A stretch of 64,000 nt of DNA. Source: Methanocorpusculum parvum. Lineage in GTDB: Archaea; Halobacteriota; Methanomicrobia; Methanomicrobiales; Methanocorpusculaceae. This document shows, piece after piece, positions 25,439 to 34,145 of the stretch; position 1 is the first letter of the stretch; each line of letters begins with the position of its first letter. The stretch is taken from contig SUTD01000004.1 of the NCBI GenBank assembly GCA_015063085.1, positions 24,516 to 88,515 of the forward strand. The letters are read 5' to 3'. A program made the translations under genes and the position numbers. The notes beneath the pieces were generated by a model. That model worked only from the letters and a program-made list of their open reading frames with translations, made no database searches and was not told where the DNA came from.

Positions 25439-26203
25439 TTACTCTTCTGTTTTGATTTTCAGTTCTGAAAGATTCTTCCAGTATTCGCTGCCGTCTCCGT
25501 ATCCTGCGGCAAAGATATATTCCTTATCGAAGTACTTCAGCGCGGTTTTCAGCGCGGAAGTATCAGCATCGCGAATGTAGACATTTCGAATCCGGTAACA
25601 GTCGAGAAGCTCTTCCAGACGTGATATGCTGTCTGTGTCAATAACAATATCGCGCGCGGATTCCAACAGCCGCTCGAGCTCACTGCCTCCAACATACCAG
25701 AGATATTTTTTCCCGCGTAAGAGTTCAAGCTCTAGATCATCAGGAGATTCGGCATGGAAAATCACACGGCAAGCCCCATTATCACGCAGCTCGCGGGAGA
25801 TGAATTTGTATGTCTCAGCACCTGCTGCGAAGAACTCTTCTGAATCCTTATAGTATGCATCAGTCAGGTTCAGATTTGAAAAAGCAGGAAGAGCAAAGCC
25901 GCAGTTTTTGATTTTTACCGCGCGGAGGTCTTCATGAATGGATTCTGCATCGGGCAGGAAATCCTGCGTAACCTTATCCTCGAATCCAAGAACCTCTTTT
26001 ATGCGCGGAGTGTAAAATTCACCCCCTGCTGCAGGCTCTGCTGTGTACGGCTTCTGGTCTTCCAACGACCTTTGGAGATTGTAGGTGATGATATCTGCCG
26101 TGTTTCCCTTAACTCCTGAAATCCATTTGGCGACATCTGCCGCATCCGGCTTTTCCTCTGCCGGAGAACCTAAGGACATAAGGGGAAACACAATCTCTCG
26201 CAT
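25439..26203 (-). CDS. conserved-looking protein of unknown function
   Basis: A 254-residue soluble protein that I do not assign. It alternates short strands and helices (RVIFHAESPDDLELELL and KYLWYVGGSELERLLESA), suggesting an alpha/beta fold, perhaps TIM-barrel-like; the region LEELLDCYRIRNVYIRDADT is compatible with this. There are no clear metal clusters and no signal peptide. The codon usage matches neighbours. It is divergent from metG and converges on secG. Confidence 0.55.
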   Translation of the reverse strand: MREIVFPLMSLGSPAEEKPDAADVAKWISGVKGNTADIITYNLQRSLEDQKPYTAEPAAGGEFYTPRIKEVLGFEDKVTQDFLPDAESIHEDLRAVKIKNCGFALPAFSNLNLTDAYYKDSEEFFAAGAETYKFISRELRDNGACRVIFHAESPDDLELELLRGKKYLWYVGGSELERLLESARDIVIDTDSISRLEELLDCYRIRNVYIRDADTSALKTALKYFDKEYIFAAGYGDGSEYWKNLSELKIKTEE

Positions 26204-26287
26204 GATTATACCTTCACCTTTCCATCAGATAAAACCCCATGTCCAAGCAATCAATTCATACTCTCTCGCGCCAAATACATAAATCAC

Positions 26288-28306
26288 ATGAATAAGCCCA
26301 CCGTTGTAACATGCGGTCTGCCCTACACCAACGGCTTATGCCATTTAGGACACCTCCGCACCTATATCCCGGGAGATTTCTATGTCAGATATCTCCGCCG
26401 GCTGGGAGAGGACATTGTATTTGTCTGCGGTTCCGACAATCACGGAACTCCAATCGTCGTATCCGCAGAGGCTGAAAAGGTCTCCCCGCGTGCCATCTCC
26501 GAGCGTTACCATGAGCACTTCGACGAAGTCTTCAAGGCCATGGGAGTTCGCTTCGACCGTTTCGGCATGACTGATGACACAACCAATCATCAGAGAACAA
26601 CTGCAATCCTCAACAAATTAATCGAGAAAGGATACGTCTACGAGCAGGTCATTCAGCAGAGTTACTGTCCAAAGTGCGGAAGATTCCTGCCGGACCGCTA
26701 CGTGGAAGGAACATGCCCCTACTGTGGTAAGCACGCAAGAGGAGATGAGTGCGATCAGGGATGCGGAAGACACTTGGAGCCTGGAGAGATTTTAGACCCG
26801 CAGTGTGCAACCTGCGGAACGAAAGCAGAACTTCGCGAGCAGAAGCATTACTACTTCAAGCTCAGCGCATTCCGTGACTATCTCTTAGAGTACCTCCCGT
26901 CCTTACAGGGAACTATCAACGCCAGAAACTATGCAATCGGCTGGGTTGAGAATGAGTTAAAGGACTGGTGTATTACCCGTATGATGGACTGGGGAGTGCG
27001 CTTCCCGGGTACTGACGATTTAGTCTGCTATGTGTGGGTTGATGCGCCAATAGGATACATCTCATTCACCGAGGAGTGGGCAAACGAGCACAACGATTCC
27101 TGGAAGAAATACTGGTGCGAAGGAGACCGCGTACACTTCATTGGATCTGATATTATCTATCATCACTGCGTATTCTGGCCGGCAATGCTGCACGGCGCAG
27201 GATATCAGCCCCCGACAGCAGTCGTCGCTTCCGGAATGGTCACTATTGAGGGTGAGAAGTTCTCGAAGTCCCGCGGATATGTCGTCTGGACGAAGGAGGA
27301 CTACCTCGACAAAGGACTTCCGGCAGACTACCTCAGATACTATCTCTTAGACTACACAAGCCACACACGAGAGCTTGATTTCAGCTGGAAAGAGTTCCAG
27401 GCAAGAATCAACAATGAGCTGGTAAACACTTTCGGAAACTTCGCAAACCGCAGCATGACGCTTGTTAAGAACAAGTTAGGTCATGTCCCGACCGTTGATG
27501 TCCAGCCGGAAATCTTTGCAGAGATTGAGAAGTCTCTCGCACTGATTGAAGAGAATGTCAGAGCCTACGAGTTCAAGGCAGCAGTCGATAATATCCTTCT
27601 TCTTGCAGGATATGGAAACAGTTACATCTCCAACGCTGCTCCGTGGAAGCTGTTAAAAGAGGATGTTCCGGCAGCAGAGCAGGTCTTAAAGAACTGTCTC
27701 CAGATTGTAAAGGCATGCGCTCTTGTTATGCAGCCGGTTATGCCTGAGTCTTCCCAGAAGCTCTGGGAGATGCTCGGATACACTGATTTAATCGAGAATC
27801 ACCCAATCAGCGATGCTCTTGTTCCGTTCGAGAATACGGAGCTTGGAGAGGTAAAGCCGCTGTTCCCGAGAATTGAGGATAAGCAGAGAGAAGAGCTTGA
27901 GGCAACGCTTGCAAAGCGCTGTGAAGAGGCAAAAGCAAAAGCAGAAGGTAAGAATATGACAGAAACTGTACTTGAACCAATCTCAGAAGAAATTGTAACG
28001 ATTGATGATGTAGCAAAGCTCGATCTTCGCGTCGGCGAGGTCATTAAGGCAGAGAAGGTGCCGAAGACTGAAAAGCTTCTGCGCTTACAGGTTGATATCG
28101 GCCATGAGGTTCGCCAGATTGTATCAAGCATTGCTCTTGAGTACACTCCGGAGGAGATGGTTGGCAAGAAGATTATCGTGATTGTGAACTTAAAGCCGGC
28201 TAAGTTCCGCGGCGAGGAGAGTAACGGTATGCTGTTTGCCGCAGGTGAAGAGGCATCTCTCTTAATTCCGCTCCGCGATGTGCCGAACGGAACTAAGGTT
28301 CACTAA
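26288..28306 (+). CDS. metG: methionyl-tRNA synthetase
   Basis: A 672-residue class I synthetase. The HIGH motif is HLGH (CHLGHLRTY) and the KMSKS motif is KFSKS in GEKFSKSRG. Four CxxC-type zinc knuckles in the insert (CPKCG, CPYCG, CDQGCG and CATCG) mark the double-zinc form. The last 100 residues (about 570-672) are a fused Trbp111/EMAP-like tRNA-binding domain (DLRVGEVIKAEKVPKTEKLLRLQVD). It charges both initiator and elongator tRNA-Met. Confidence 0.97.
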   Translation: MNKPTVVTCGLPYTNGLCHLGHLRTYIPGDFYVRYLRRLGEDIVFVCGSDNHGTPIVVSAEAEKVSPRAISERYHEHFDEVFKAMGVRFDRFGMTDDTTNHQRTTAILNKLIEKGYVYEQVIQQSYCPKCGRFLPDRYVEGTCPYCGKHARGDECDQGCGRHLEPGEILDPQCATCGTKAELREQKHYYFKLSAFRDYLLEYLPSLQGTINARNYAIGWVENELKDWCITRMMDWGVRFPGTDDLVCYVWVDAPIGYISFTEEWANEHNDSWKKYWCEGDRVHFIGSDIIYHHCVFWPAMLHGAGYQPPTAVVASGMVTIEGEKFSKSRGYVVWTKEDYLDKGLPADYLRYYLLDYTSHTRELDFSWKEFQARINNELVNTFGNFANRSMTLVKNKLGHVPTVDVQPEIFAEIEKSLALIEENVRAYEFKAAVDNILLLAGYGNSYISNAAPWKLLKEDVPAAEQVLKNCLQIVKACALVMQPVMPESSQKLWEMLGYTDLIENHPISDALVPFENTELGEVKPLFPRIEDKQREELEATLAKRCEEAKAKAEGKNMTETVLEPISEEIVTIDDVAKLDLRVGEVIKAEKVPKTEKLLRLQVDIGHEVRQIVSSIALEYTPEEMVGKKIIVIVNLKPAKFRGEESNGMLFAAGEEASLLIPLRDVPNGTKVH

Positions 28307-28790
28307 TCTTTTCCTTTTTTTGTTTTTGCGCTGAATTTTGGGTGCGCATTGGATTTGGATGTTGTTTTGCGGTTTTTTATATCAGGTATTTTTGAGATGG
28401 GTGACTTTTGCAGATTTTGTGTGTGAATTTGGTTAATAAGAATAAAAAAAGTGTCCCTGGAAAGATTTGTGTGTATATGTGCGGCACATTTTTCTCAGTA
28501 AGTATTATATTGTTGTAATTCTATATAATAACAACAAGGAAACGCTGTTTTTAAAGAGTTTGGCATTCTTTGGAAAGGTAAACTCTTTTCCAAAAAATTT
28601 ATTGTAAATTATTTTCATTTAACATTTGGGTTTGTGTGTATATGCGCATAAAACCAGGCCGGGTTATCTTTTAAAATGTTATTAAATTATATAGGGTGTG
28701 AATTCGGAGTGTTTTGTGTGTACTTTTTCAGTTGTTCGCACTGTTACTCAGGTGTTTTTGGGTTGTTGAATGTATCTTTTTTTTTATCCC
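28307..28790. other. AT-rich intergenic stretch with small inverted repeats
   Basis: I see no gene here. The stretch is AT-rich and then abruptly turns GC-rich at about 28795. It holds three short inverted repeats: TGTTGT/ACAACA (28511-28516 with 28531-28536), AAAGAGTTT/AAACTCTTT (28553-28561 with 28580-28588) and TTTGGAAA/TTTCCAAA (28569-28576 with 28587-28594). The last two share bases, so they exclude each other. A short direct repeat, TTTGTGTGTATATG, occurs near 28468 and 28631. Confidence 0.5.
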
Positions 28791-28843
28791 ACTGCTCCGC
28801 ACGCCCTTTGGTCGTGCTCAACGGCTCGAGCGCACTCTCGCCC

Positions 28844-28873
28844 CCCGCCGCGACAGCGTCGCGGGTAGGCGGG
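28844..28873. repeat. GC-rich hairpin, left edge of the GxxExxY island
   Basis: CCCGCC and GGCGGG enclose GCGAC-AGC-GTCGC, a nearly perfect 30-nt hairpin with a bulge on one arm. A hairpin with the same arms, CCCGCC...GCGAC and GTCGC...GGCGGG, sits in inverted position at the right edge (31826-31869). The GC-rich stretch around it, 28795-29215, has no convincing gene. Confidence 0.55.
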
Positions 28874-29215
28874 TTGTTTAGTTATTGTAAGAATCCACTG
28901 CTCCGCCTAGCCGCTTCGCTGTCGCGGCGGCTCGAGACGGCGGAGGAGGTCAGGAAGGATTTGGGATTTGGCGTGCGGAATCGTTCAGGCTACAAAAAAC
29001 CGCATCACCCCTTTCGCATGCTGTCGCATGCTTCGGGGTTCTGCTTCCGTCCGCTCCTTTGTCCTCGGTCTTCGACCTGCGGACTTCGGCGCGTCCGTCT
29101 TTTTTGCTTGACGCCTTCACTACATATACAAACGGTTGGATAGGGCGGGGCACAGGCAGTCGCACGCCGTTCCGTCGTGCTCATGGCTTAGTCGCTTCGC
29201 TCCCTCGCCTTTCAC

Positions 29216-29284
29216 CCCAAGGAAAATAATGCCGCCGGTCTGCTCATCTTCGATTCGCATCCCGTCAGCAATATCATCCTTGGG
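29216..29284 (+). repeat. 69-bp block A, bounded by CCCAAGGA/TCCTTGGG
   Basis: It begins with CCCAAGGA and ends with its reverse complement TCCTTGGG. It matches block B (31486-31554, opposite strand) at 68 of 69 positions by my reading. The following bases GCTGTCA and GCCAGCCT are also shared. It lies 57 bp before a GxxExxY gene. The frame through it is open and in phase with that gene, but copy B has a stop, so I do not call it coding. Confidence 0.75.
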
Positions 29285-29341
29285 CTGTCACGCCAGCCTC
29301 AGAGCCGCCCGGACTGCCCGGGCAGGCTTCGGAGTTATACT

Positions 29342-29713
29342 ATGAAAAGATTAGATGACAACTCGGATTTACTGAAAATCCTTCGCTGTGCTTTTGAGAC
29401 ATACAACACTTTAAAGTCTGGTTATCTGGAATCGGTGTATGAAGCAGCTCTGGAATACGAGCTTTTGCAGGCGGGCTTTTCTGTTTCCCGTCAGGTTCGG
29501 ATTCCTGTTTTCTATAAGGGTGTTGAGTTGAAGAAGGACTTCTATGCAGACATGGTTGTGAATGACTGTATTCTTTTAGAGTTAAAGGCTGTATCAACGA
29601 TTACTCAGGCTCACGAAAAACAGCTTCAAAGTTATATGAAGAGTACAGGAATCAAAGAAGGCATGCTGTTAAACTTCGGGCATGTTAGAAGTTTACAATG
29701 GCGTGTGTACTGA
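29342..29713 (+). CDS. GxxExxY family protein, copy A
   Basis: A 123-residue protein of the GxxExxY / PD-(D/E)XK_3 family, predicted nuclease-like. The name-giving motif is GYLESVYE (residues of about 26-33). The nuclease-like core is in FYADMVVNDCILLELKAV, with the D and ExK pattern expected of a PD-(D/E)XK site. Function in the cell is unknown. A second copy in opposite orientation lies 1.3 kb away. The stop codon is part of a stable hairpin. Confidence 0.85.
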   Translation: MKRLDDNSDLLKILRCAFETYNTLKSGYLESVYEAALEYELLQAGFSVSRQVRIPVFYKGVELKKDFYADMVVNDCILLELKAVSTITQAHEKQLQSYMKSTGIKEGMLLNFGHVRSLQWRVY

Positions 29714-29880
29714 GGCGAAAGCCTCAGGACACATGCGTGAGCACGGCTGAAGGCGAGAGACACGAAGTGGCTCAAGCCGTGAGCAAGACGAGAGCATGCT
29801 CGAGTCATAAGCATGACCGCAGGGCATGCGAAGGGCTCGAAGAGACTTGCGAAAGACGTGCGATGAGAGCTTTCTCTCCA
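29710..29880 (+). other. hairpin-rich region after GxxExxY gene A
   Basis: Successive inverted repeats fill this stretch: CTGAGGC-GAAA-GCCTCAG (29710-29727, containing the stop codon of the gene), CACGGCT/AGCCGTG (29742-29748 with 29775-29781) around GAG-A-CAC-GAA-GTG-G-CTC, the palindrome GAGCATGCTC, and GCATG/CATGC (29811-29815 with 29825-29829). It reads as a structured 3' RNA or a remnant of repeats. No protein gene is seen between 29714 and 30016; the rest, 29881-30016, is AT-rich with a long T run ahead of the lipoprotein gene. Confidence 0.45.
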
Positions 29881-30016
29881 TGATTTCATTTCATCTTTGA
29901 TGTGGGTATTTGCCCATGTTATTTGCGTATTTTTCAAATTATTGCACAAATTAATGGAGATTCTATTAAGAATAAACCGAAATGTTTTTTTTTTTTCCTA
30001 CATCACATATACTCGC

Positions 30017-31009
30017 ATGAAGAAATTCATTATCGCTGTAGGGCTTCTTCTCGTCGCAGCAGTATTTATGAGCGGCTGTGTAACCGAGGCAGAAGACCCG
30101 ATTGTTGGAATCTGGCATAACGGTGAAGCAGACGTCCTTGACGAATCTGCCGGAGATGCAGACCCATTTGATTCCAGAATCTTTGTATTCAATGCTGACA
30201 AGACTGGATTTTCTCTGTTCCAGTTTGACGGTGAGCCTGTCTCAGGAAAACTTGACTTTACATGGAAGAATGAAGGTGACGGAAAGTACGTCATCAACTA
30301 CCCAAGCACAAACGGCGGTGACTTCCCGGCAACAAATGAACTCGTGTTAGCAGGCGATGTATTATCCGTTACTTCTGAACCAACCAAGTTCGAGCTCCAC
30401 AGAGAATCTGCCGCAGAGTACCTTGTCGGTCTCTGGGCATCTGATTTATCCGCCTATGACGGACCGGAAAATACTGTCTGCCTTTCCTACATTTCTAAAG
30501 ACGGTACTGGAAACATTATTGTCTACGGCTCGGATGTCATGGGAATCGATGACGTCTACACCACTAAATTCACCTGGGAAGAAAAAGACGGTGTAATGTA
30601 CATTGTTGAAGAAGACGGCGAAAAGTTTACACTCACTCTGAAAAACGGTGCACTCTACGAAGGCAGTGAAGAAGCATTCCACAAGTACACTGTCGAAGAC
30701 CGCTTACTTGGTCTCTGGATGTCTGACGAGCCAAGCAAAGAAGCAGAAGGCACTTTCGACATCGTAATCCTCTTAAGACCAGACGGCTCTGGTGTTGAAA
30801 TCTGGACTCTCCCAGGCTCTCATGTTGCATCTGCAAAGTACTACTTTGACTGGAAGATGACTGGTCCGATTACCTACCAGGCAGTCTATGATGACGGAGA
30901 GGTTTGGGACTTTTCCGCTGCCAACCTCGGTCTCACTGACGGTGGAGTTACCTACAGCAAAGTAGGATACGACGTCTTAGCTGAGTATGCACAGAAAGTA
31001 ACTGCATAA
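30017..31009 (+). CDS. lipoprotein with three tandem beta repeats
   Basis: A 330-residue secreted protein. The signal peptide MKKFIIAVGLLLVAAVFMSGC ends in a lipobox with Cys21. The mature part holds three repeats of roughly 95-100 residues, each opening with a version of VGIWHNG / VGLWASD / LGLWMSD, then an acidic stretch, a strand of the type FxxDxTG and a W-containing strand. Such repeats occur in methanogen surface proteins of unknown role. I use the ATG at 30017, since the upstream frame adds a second hydrophobic stretch not typical of a signal. It lies exactly between the two inverted GxxExxY genes. Confidence 0.8.
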   Translation: MKKFIIAVGLLLVAAVFMSGCVTEAEDPIVGIWHNGEADVLDESAGDADPFDSRIFVFNADKTGFSLFQFDGEPVSGKLDFTWKNEGDGKYVINYPSTNGGDFPATNELVLAGDVLSVTSEPTKFELHRESAAEYLVGLWASDLSAYDGPENTVCLSYISKDGTGNIIVYGSDVMGIDDVYTTKFTWEEKDGVMYIVEEDGEKFTLTLKNGALYEGSEEAFHKYTVEDRLLGLWMSDEPSKEAEGTFDIVILLRPDGSGVEIWTLPGSHVASAKYYFDWKMTGPITYQAVYDDGEVWDFSAANLGLTDGGVTYSKVGYDVLAEYAQKVTA

Positions 31010-31046
31010 CCCAAATCCCTTTTTTTACCCCTTTACAGCAAAAAAA

Positions 31047-31427
31047 TCATGGAGAGTTAATCACTCTCCACTCAAGCCTCCTCATGTTTCCAAAGTTCAC
31101 TAAAAGCCCATCAGACATCCCTGTCGATTTCAGATAACTCTCAACCTGCCGCTCGTGAATCTTCGCGAGGCTTGAAACCGCTTTTAACTCAATCAGCAGT
31201 GAATCATTTATCACCAAATCAGCAACAAAATTAGCATCGAGCAGAACGCCCTTGTAGTGCACAGGAATCCTGACCTGACGCTTCACTGAAAAGCCTGCTT
31301 CCTCTAATTCCATCTGAAATGCCTTCTCATACACCGATTCAAGGTAACCCGGCTTTAGGCTGTTGTAAACCTTAAGAGCGCATCCGACAATTCTGTACAT
31401 ATCTGAGTTTGTATCTAATTTGTTCAT
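31047..31427 (-). CDS. GxxExxY family protein, copy B
   Basis: A 126-residue paralogue of the protein at 29342-29713, on the opposite strand. Shared segments include GYLESVYE, AGFSVKRQVRIPVHYKGV and LLIELKAVSS, with the PD-(D/E)XK-like D and ExK residues retained. Overall similarity to copy A looks about half identical, well below the near identity of the noncoding block upstream of each. The end of the gene forms the hairpin GGAGAGT/ACTCTCC. It faces the lipoprotein gene tail to tail. Confidence 0.85.
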   Translation of the reverse strand: MNKLDTNSDMYRIVGCALKVYNSLKPGYLESVYEKAFQMELEEAGFSVKRQVRIPVHYKGVLLDANFVADLVINDSLLIELKAVSSLAKIHERQVESYLKSTGMSDGLLVNFGNMRRLEWRVINSP

Positions 31428-31485
31428 AATTTATCACCAAAGCCAACCGGGAAACCAGGCGGGCTTACAAAGGCTGGCATGACAG

Positions 31486-31554
31486 CCCAAGGATGATATT
31501 GCTGACGGGATGCGAATCGAAGATGAGCAGACCGGCGGCATTATCTTCCTTGGG
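31486..31554 (-). repeat. 69-bp block B, inverted partner of block A
   Basis: The minus strand reads CCCAAGGA...TCCTTGGG and differs from block A at one position. Upstream on the same strand come further pieces shared with the leader of copy A but in another order: GGGCGGGGCACAGGCA, CTGCGGACTTCGGCGC, GGCTTAGTCGCT and GCTCCTTTGTCCTCG. The whole stretch 31428-31973 (546 bp) has no gene I can support. Confidence 0.75.
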
Positions 31555-31825
31555 ATGAAATGCCTGTGCCCCGCCCCTCCCCTGTATATTAAGGAGGGCG
31601 TAAGCGAAAAGGCGAGTGCGCCGAAGTCCGCAGGAATCGAGCTGTGATTGGCGAGGGAGCGCAGCGACTAAGCCAATAGCATGGCGATTAGACATGCGTT
31701 AGCAGCGAGATTTCGAGGACAAAGGAGCAGTCGTATTTTCGTAGCCCGACGCACAAACAGCAAAAGAGCATCTACCCAATAAAACCAAATCTGACAAAAG
31801 CATCCCAACCATCCATCCCCGATTG

Positions 31826-31869
31826 CCCCGCCGAAATAGGGCGACGCGATTAGCAGTCGCCCCGGCGGG
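31826..31869. repeat. GC-rich hairpin, right edge of the GxxExxY island
   Basis: CCCGCCG pairs with CGGCGGG and GGGCGAC with GTCGCCC, giving a 14-bp stem with one 5-nt bulge (AAATA) and a 10-nt loop. On the minus strand the arms CCCGCC...GCGAC/GTCGC...GGCGGG correspond to the hairpin at 28844-28873. It lies about 100 bp past the end of the helicase gene. Confidence 0.55.
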
Positions 31870-31973
31870 TACGCTAAACAAAACCAAACACCAAATCATG
31901 CCCCTGCCGCGCTGCATTCCCACTTATCCCAAACGCATAAACCAAACACACCCGTACCAAAACCCGCACCCAT

Positions 31974-34145
31974 TCACTTCATCTCCTTCACCAGATATGA
32001 AAGAAGTGCAGCCGTTCCTGCCTTATCCAGCATCTGATTATTATTTCCGCACTTCGGCGAGTGAATACACGACGGACAGCCTGACACGCAGGAACACCCG
32101 GAAACAATTCTGTAAGCAAGTTCGGCAATCTTTGGGAACAGTTCTGCCGCCTTCTCTGCCAAACCAATACCGCCCGCAACCCCGTCATAGATAAACACCG
32201 CAGGGCCTCCGACATCTGCATGGAATGGACTGGAAACCCCGCCTATGTCTGCCCGGTCGGAGAGGACATACAAAGGCATCGCTGCAATTAACGCGTGCTC
32301 TGTACCATGCAGAGCACCGCCCAGATTTTCTGCTGTCAGCGGAGCGTCATCATCTACGGTAATCCAGCAGGCTTTTGTCTGGAAAGATCGCGGCTCAACA
32401 GTAAGCTCCTCTGTTGTTACCACCCGGTCATATTCGAGAACCGAGTACCCGTAGATTTGTGTGGAAACAGAAACATCACCGAAATGCACTGATATGTTTC
32501 CGTGACGTACCGTTTTTTCCTTCTTGTTGATGGTGATATTCGTCTCAGAAATCGGGCGCGTATGATAGTTATCCGATGTCTTTCTAACGCGGATTACTGA
32601 TATCTCCGGCTCAATCTTTTCTACCCGGTATCGTTCTCCCTGATGGAAAATGACAGCGCCTAAATACGCCTCGCGGTACGCCTGCCCGTCATCCATTGTC
32701 TCAAGGGTTGAGTTCCCGAAAACAACAGCCCAGGTTTTTCCAATGTTTCCAAAGATGGTGTGCTCCATCACCGGATTTCCAATGCCCGAGTAAACAAAAC
32801 CCCGTGCCGTACTCGTTACGAGTTTTCTCTCCTTTAAGTCGGTAATAATCTCGTCTGCCGCTTCTCCAAAATACTTTCTGTCGCGCTCTGCTTTGTAGGG
32901 AAGCTCTGCTGCCGCACAGAGCAGATGGGATTCTAAAAGATACGGGTTTTCGATTCCAAGGATTGCCTCTTCAGGTTTTGCGGAGAAGAATGCATCAGGA
33001 TTGTTTGCATAGTACTGGTCGATAGGATTTTGTCCCGCAACAAAAGTAACAGTCGCCTCCTGTCCTTTTCGTCCGGCGCGTCCTGCCTGCTGAAATACCG
33101 AAATCATTGAGCCCGGATATCCGCTGATAACAACAGAATCCAGGTTTCCGATATCAATTCCAACCTCAAGAGCGTTGGTGCTTACAACTCCCGACACTTT
33201 GCCCTGCTTTAAGTTCGATTCGATGCGCTTTCGCTCTTCAGGTCTGTATCCTCCCCGGTATGAGGAAATTTGTTCCTTTGAATTCTCCTCTAAGCAGCGA
33301 AGAGCAGTAAGCTCTGCGCCGGTTCGCGACTTCGTAAAGCAGATGGTCTGTTTCCCGTCGCGGATACTCTCCTGCATAATCTCTGCGGCTGCAGCTGACG
33401 CGCTCTTCCCGGGATTCTTATAGATACGAAATGTCCGCTTTGCGCGCGGCGCGCCGTCTGAGGCAATTTCCTGTGCGGGAAGGCCGGTCAAGGTCTCGGC
33501 AAAGCGTTTTGCGTTTCCAAGCGTTGCAGATGATAAAATAAACTGCGGATAGCTGTCATAATAATTACAGATTCTGCGCAGCCGTCTTATCAGAAGGGCT
33601 GTGTTTGAGCCAAACACTCCGCGGTATTTGTGTGCTTCATCAATCACGACAAACGAAAGATTCGCAAAGAAATCTCCCCACTTAGCCCGCCACGGCAGGA
33701 TGTGGTGGAGCTCGTACATGTTTGTCAGGATAATCCGTGAACGTGCGCGAATCTTTGCCCGCGCTTCCTGCTTTGTATCTCCGTCATATATTGCAGGTTT
33801 GGTTTTTGCATTCAGAATCTCATCCATCTCCTGAATAGTCAAAAGCTGGTCGCGGGTAAGTGCCTTTGTCGGATAGATGAATAGAGCCGTGGCGTCTGGA
33901 ATCTCCAGGAGTTTTGCAAATACCGGAAGAAGGCAGGAGAGGGTTTTTCCGGAAGCCGTCGGTGTTGTCAGGATAATATTTTCTCCGCGGCGGACTGCAT
34001 CGTATGCTTCTGCCTGATGAGTATAGGTTCTGATATTTTTCTGCTTCAGGTATGCCACAAGTGTTTCCGGCACCAGCTCAGCGGGATTTTGAAAGACTGC
34101 TGTTTTTGCATCTTCCGTTTTTTCGAAGAGGAGGATATCATCCAT
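31974..34145 (-). CDS. DEAD/DEAH-box helicase with DUF1998-type Cys cluster, MrfA-like
   Basis: About 723 residues. Helicase motifs are present in order: TTPTASGKT (Walker A), VIDEAHKY (DEAH), SSATLGN and RAGRKGQ. The C-terminal domain holds a four-cysteine cluster, CSCVSGCPSC and a further Cys in SPKCG, the DUF1998/MrfA-Hrq1 signature. Bacillus MrfA (YprA) is a 3'-5' helicase that with exonuclease MrfB removes mitomycin C lesions. I start at ATG 34145, which overlaps the exonuclease stop (ATGGATGA), rather than at 34163. It is transcribed behind the exonuclease from the shared 37-bp promoter module. Confidence 0.85.
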   Translation of the reverse strand: MDDILLFEKTEDAKTAVFQNPAELVPETLVAYLKQKNIRTYTHQAEAYDAVRRGENIILTTPTASGKTLSCLLPVFAKLLEIPDATALFIYPTKALTRDQLLTIQEMDEILNAKTKPAIYDGDTKQEARAKIRARSRIILTNMYELHHILPWRAKWGDFFANLSFVVIDEAHKYRGVFGSNTALLIRRLRRICNYYDSYPQFILSSATLGNAKRFAETLTGLPAQEIASDGAPRAKRTFRIYKNPGKSASAAAAEIMQESIRDGKQTICFTKSRTGAELTALRCLEENSKEQISSYRGGYRPEERKRIESNLKQGKVSGVVSTNALEVGIDIGNLDSVVISGYPGSMISVFQQAGRAGRKGQEATVTFVAGQNPIDQYYANNPDAFFSAKPEEAILGIENPYLLESHLLCAAAELPYKAERDRKYFGEAADEIITDLKERKLVTSTARGFVYSGIGNPVMEHTIFGNIGKTWAVVFGNSTLETMDDGQAYREAYLGAVIFHQGERYRVEKIEPEISVIRVRKTSDNYHTRPISETNITINKKEKTVRHGNISVHFGDVSVSTQIYGYSVLEYDRVVTTEELTVEPRSFQTKACWITVDDDAPLTAENLGGALHGTEHALIAAMPLYVLSDRADIGGVSSPFHADVGGPAVFIYDGVAGGIGLAEKAAELFPKIAELAYRIVSGCSCVSGCPSCIHSPKCGNNNQMLDKAGTAALLSYLVKEMK

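Noticed and set aside
28676..29143. A 155-codon frame in the GC-rich part of the island
   Set aside because: It runs across hairpins and AT-rich sequence, has an abrupt change in composition and gives a product rich in R, S and C without a fold pattern.
29211..29341. N-terminal extension of GxxExxY gene A through the 69-bp block
   Set aside because: The frame is open in copy A, but in copy B the same frame stops soon after the block, so the conservation is not explained by coding.
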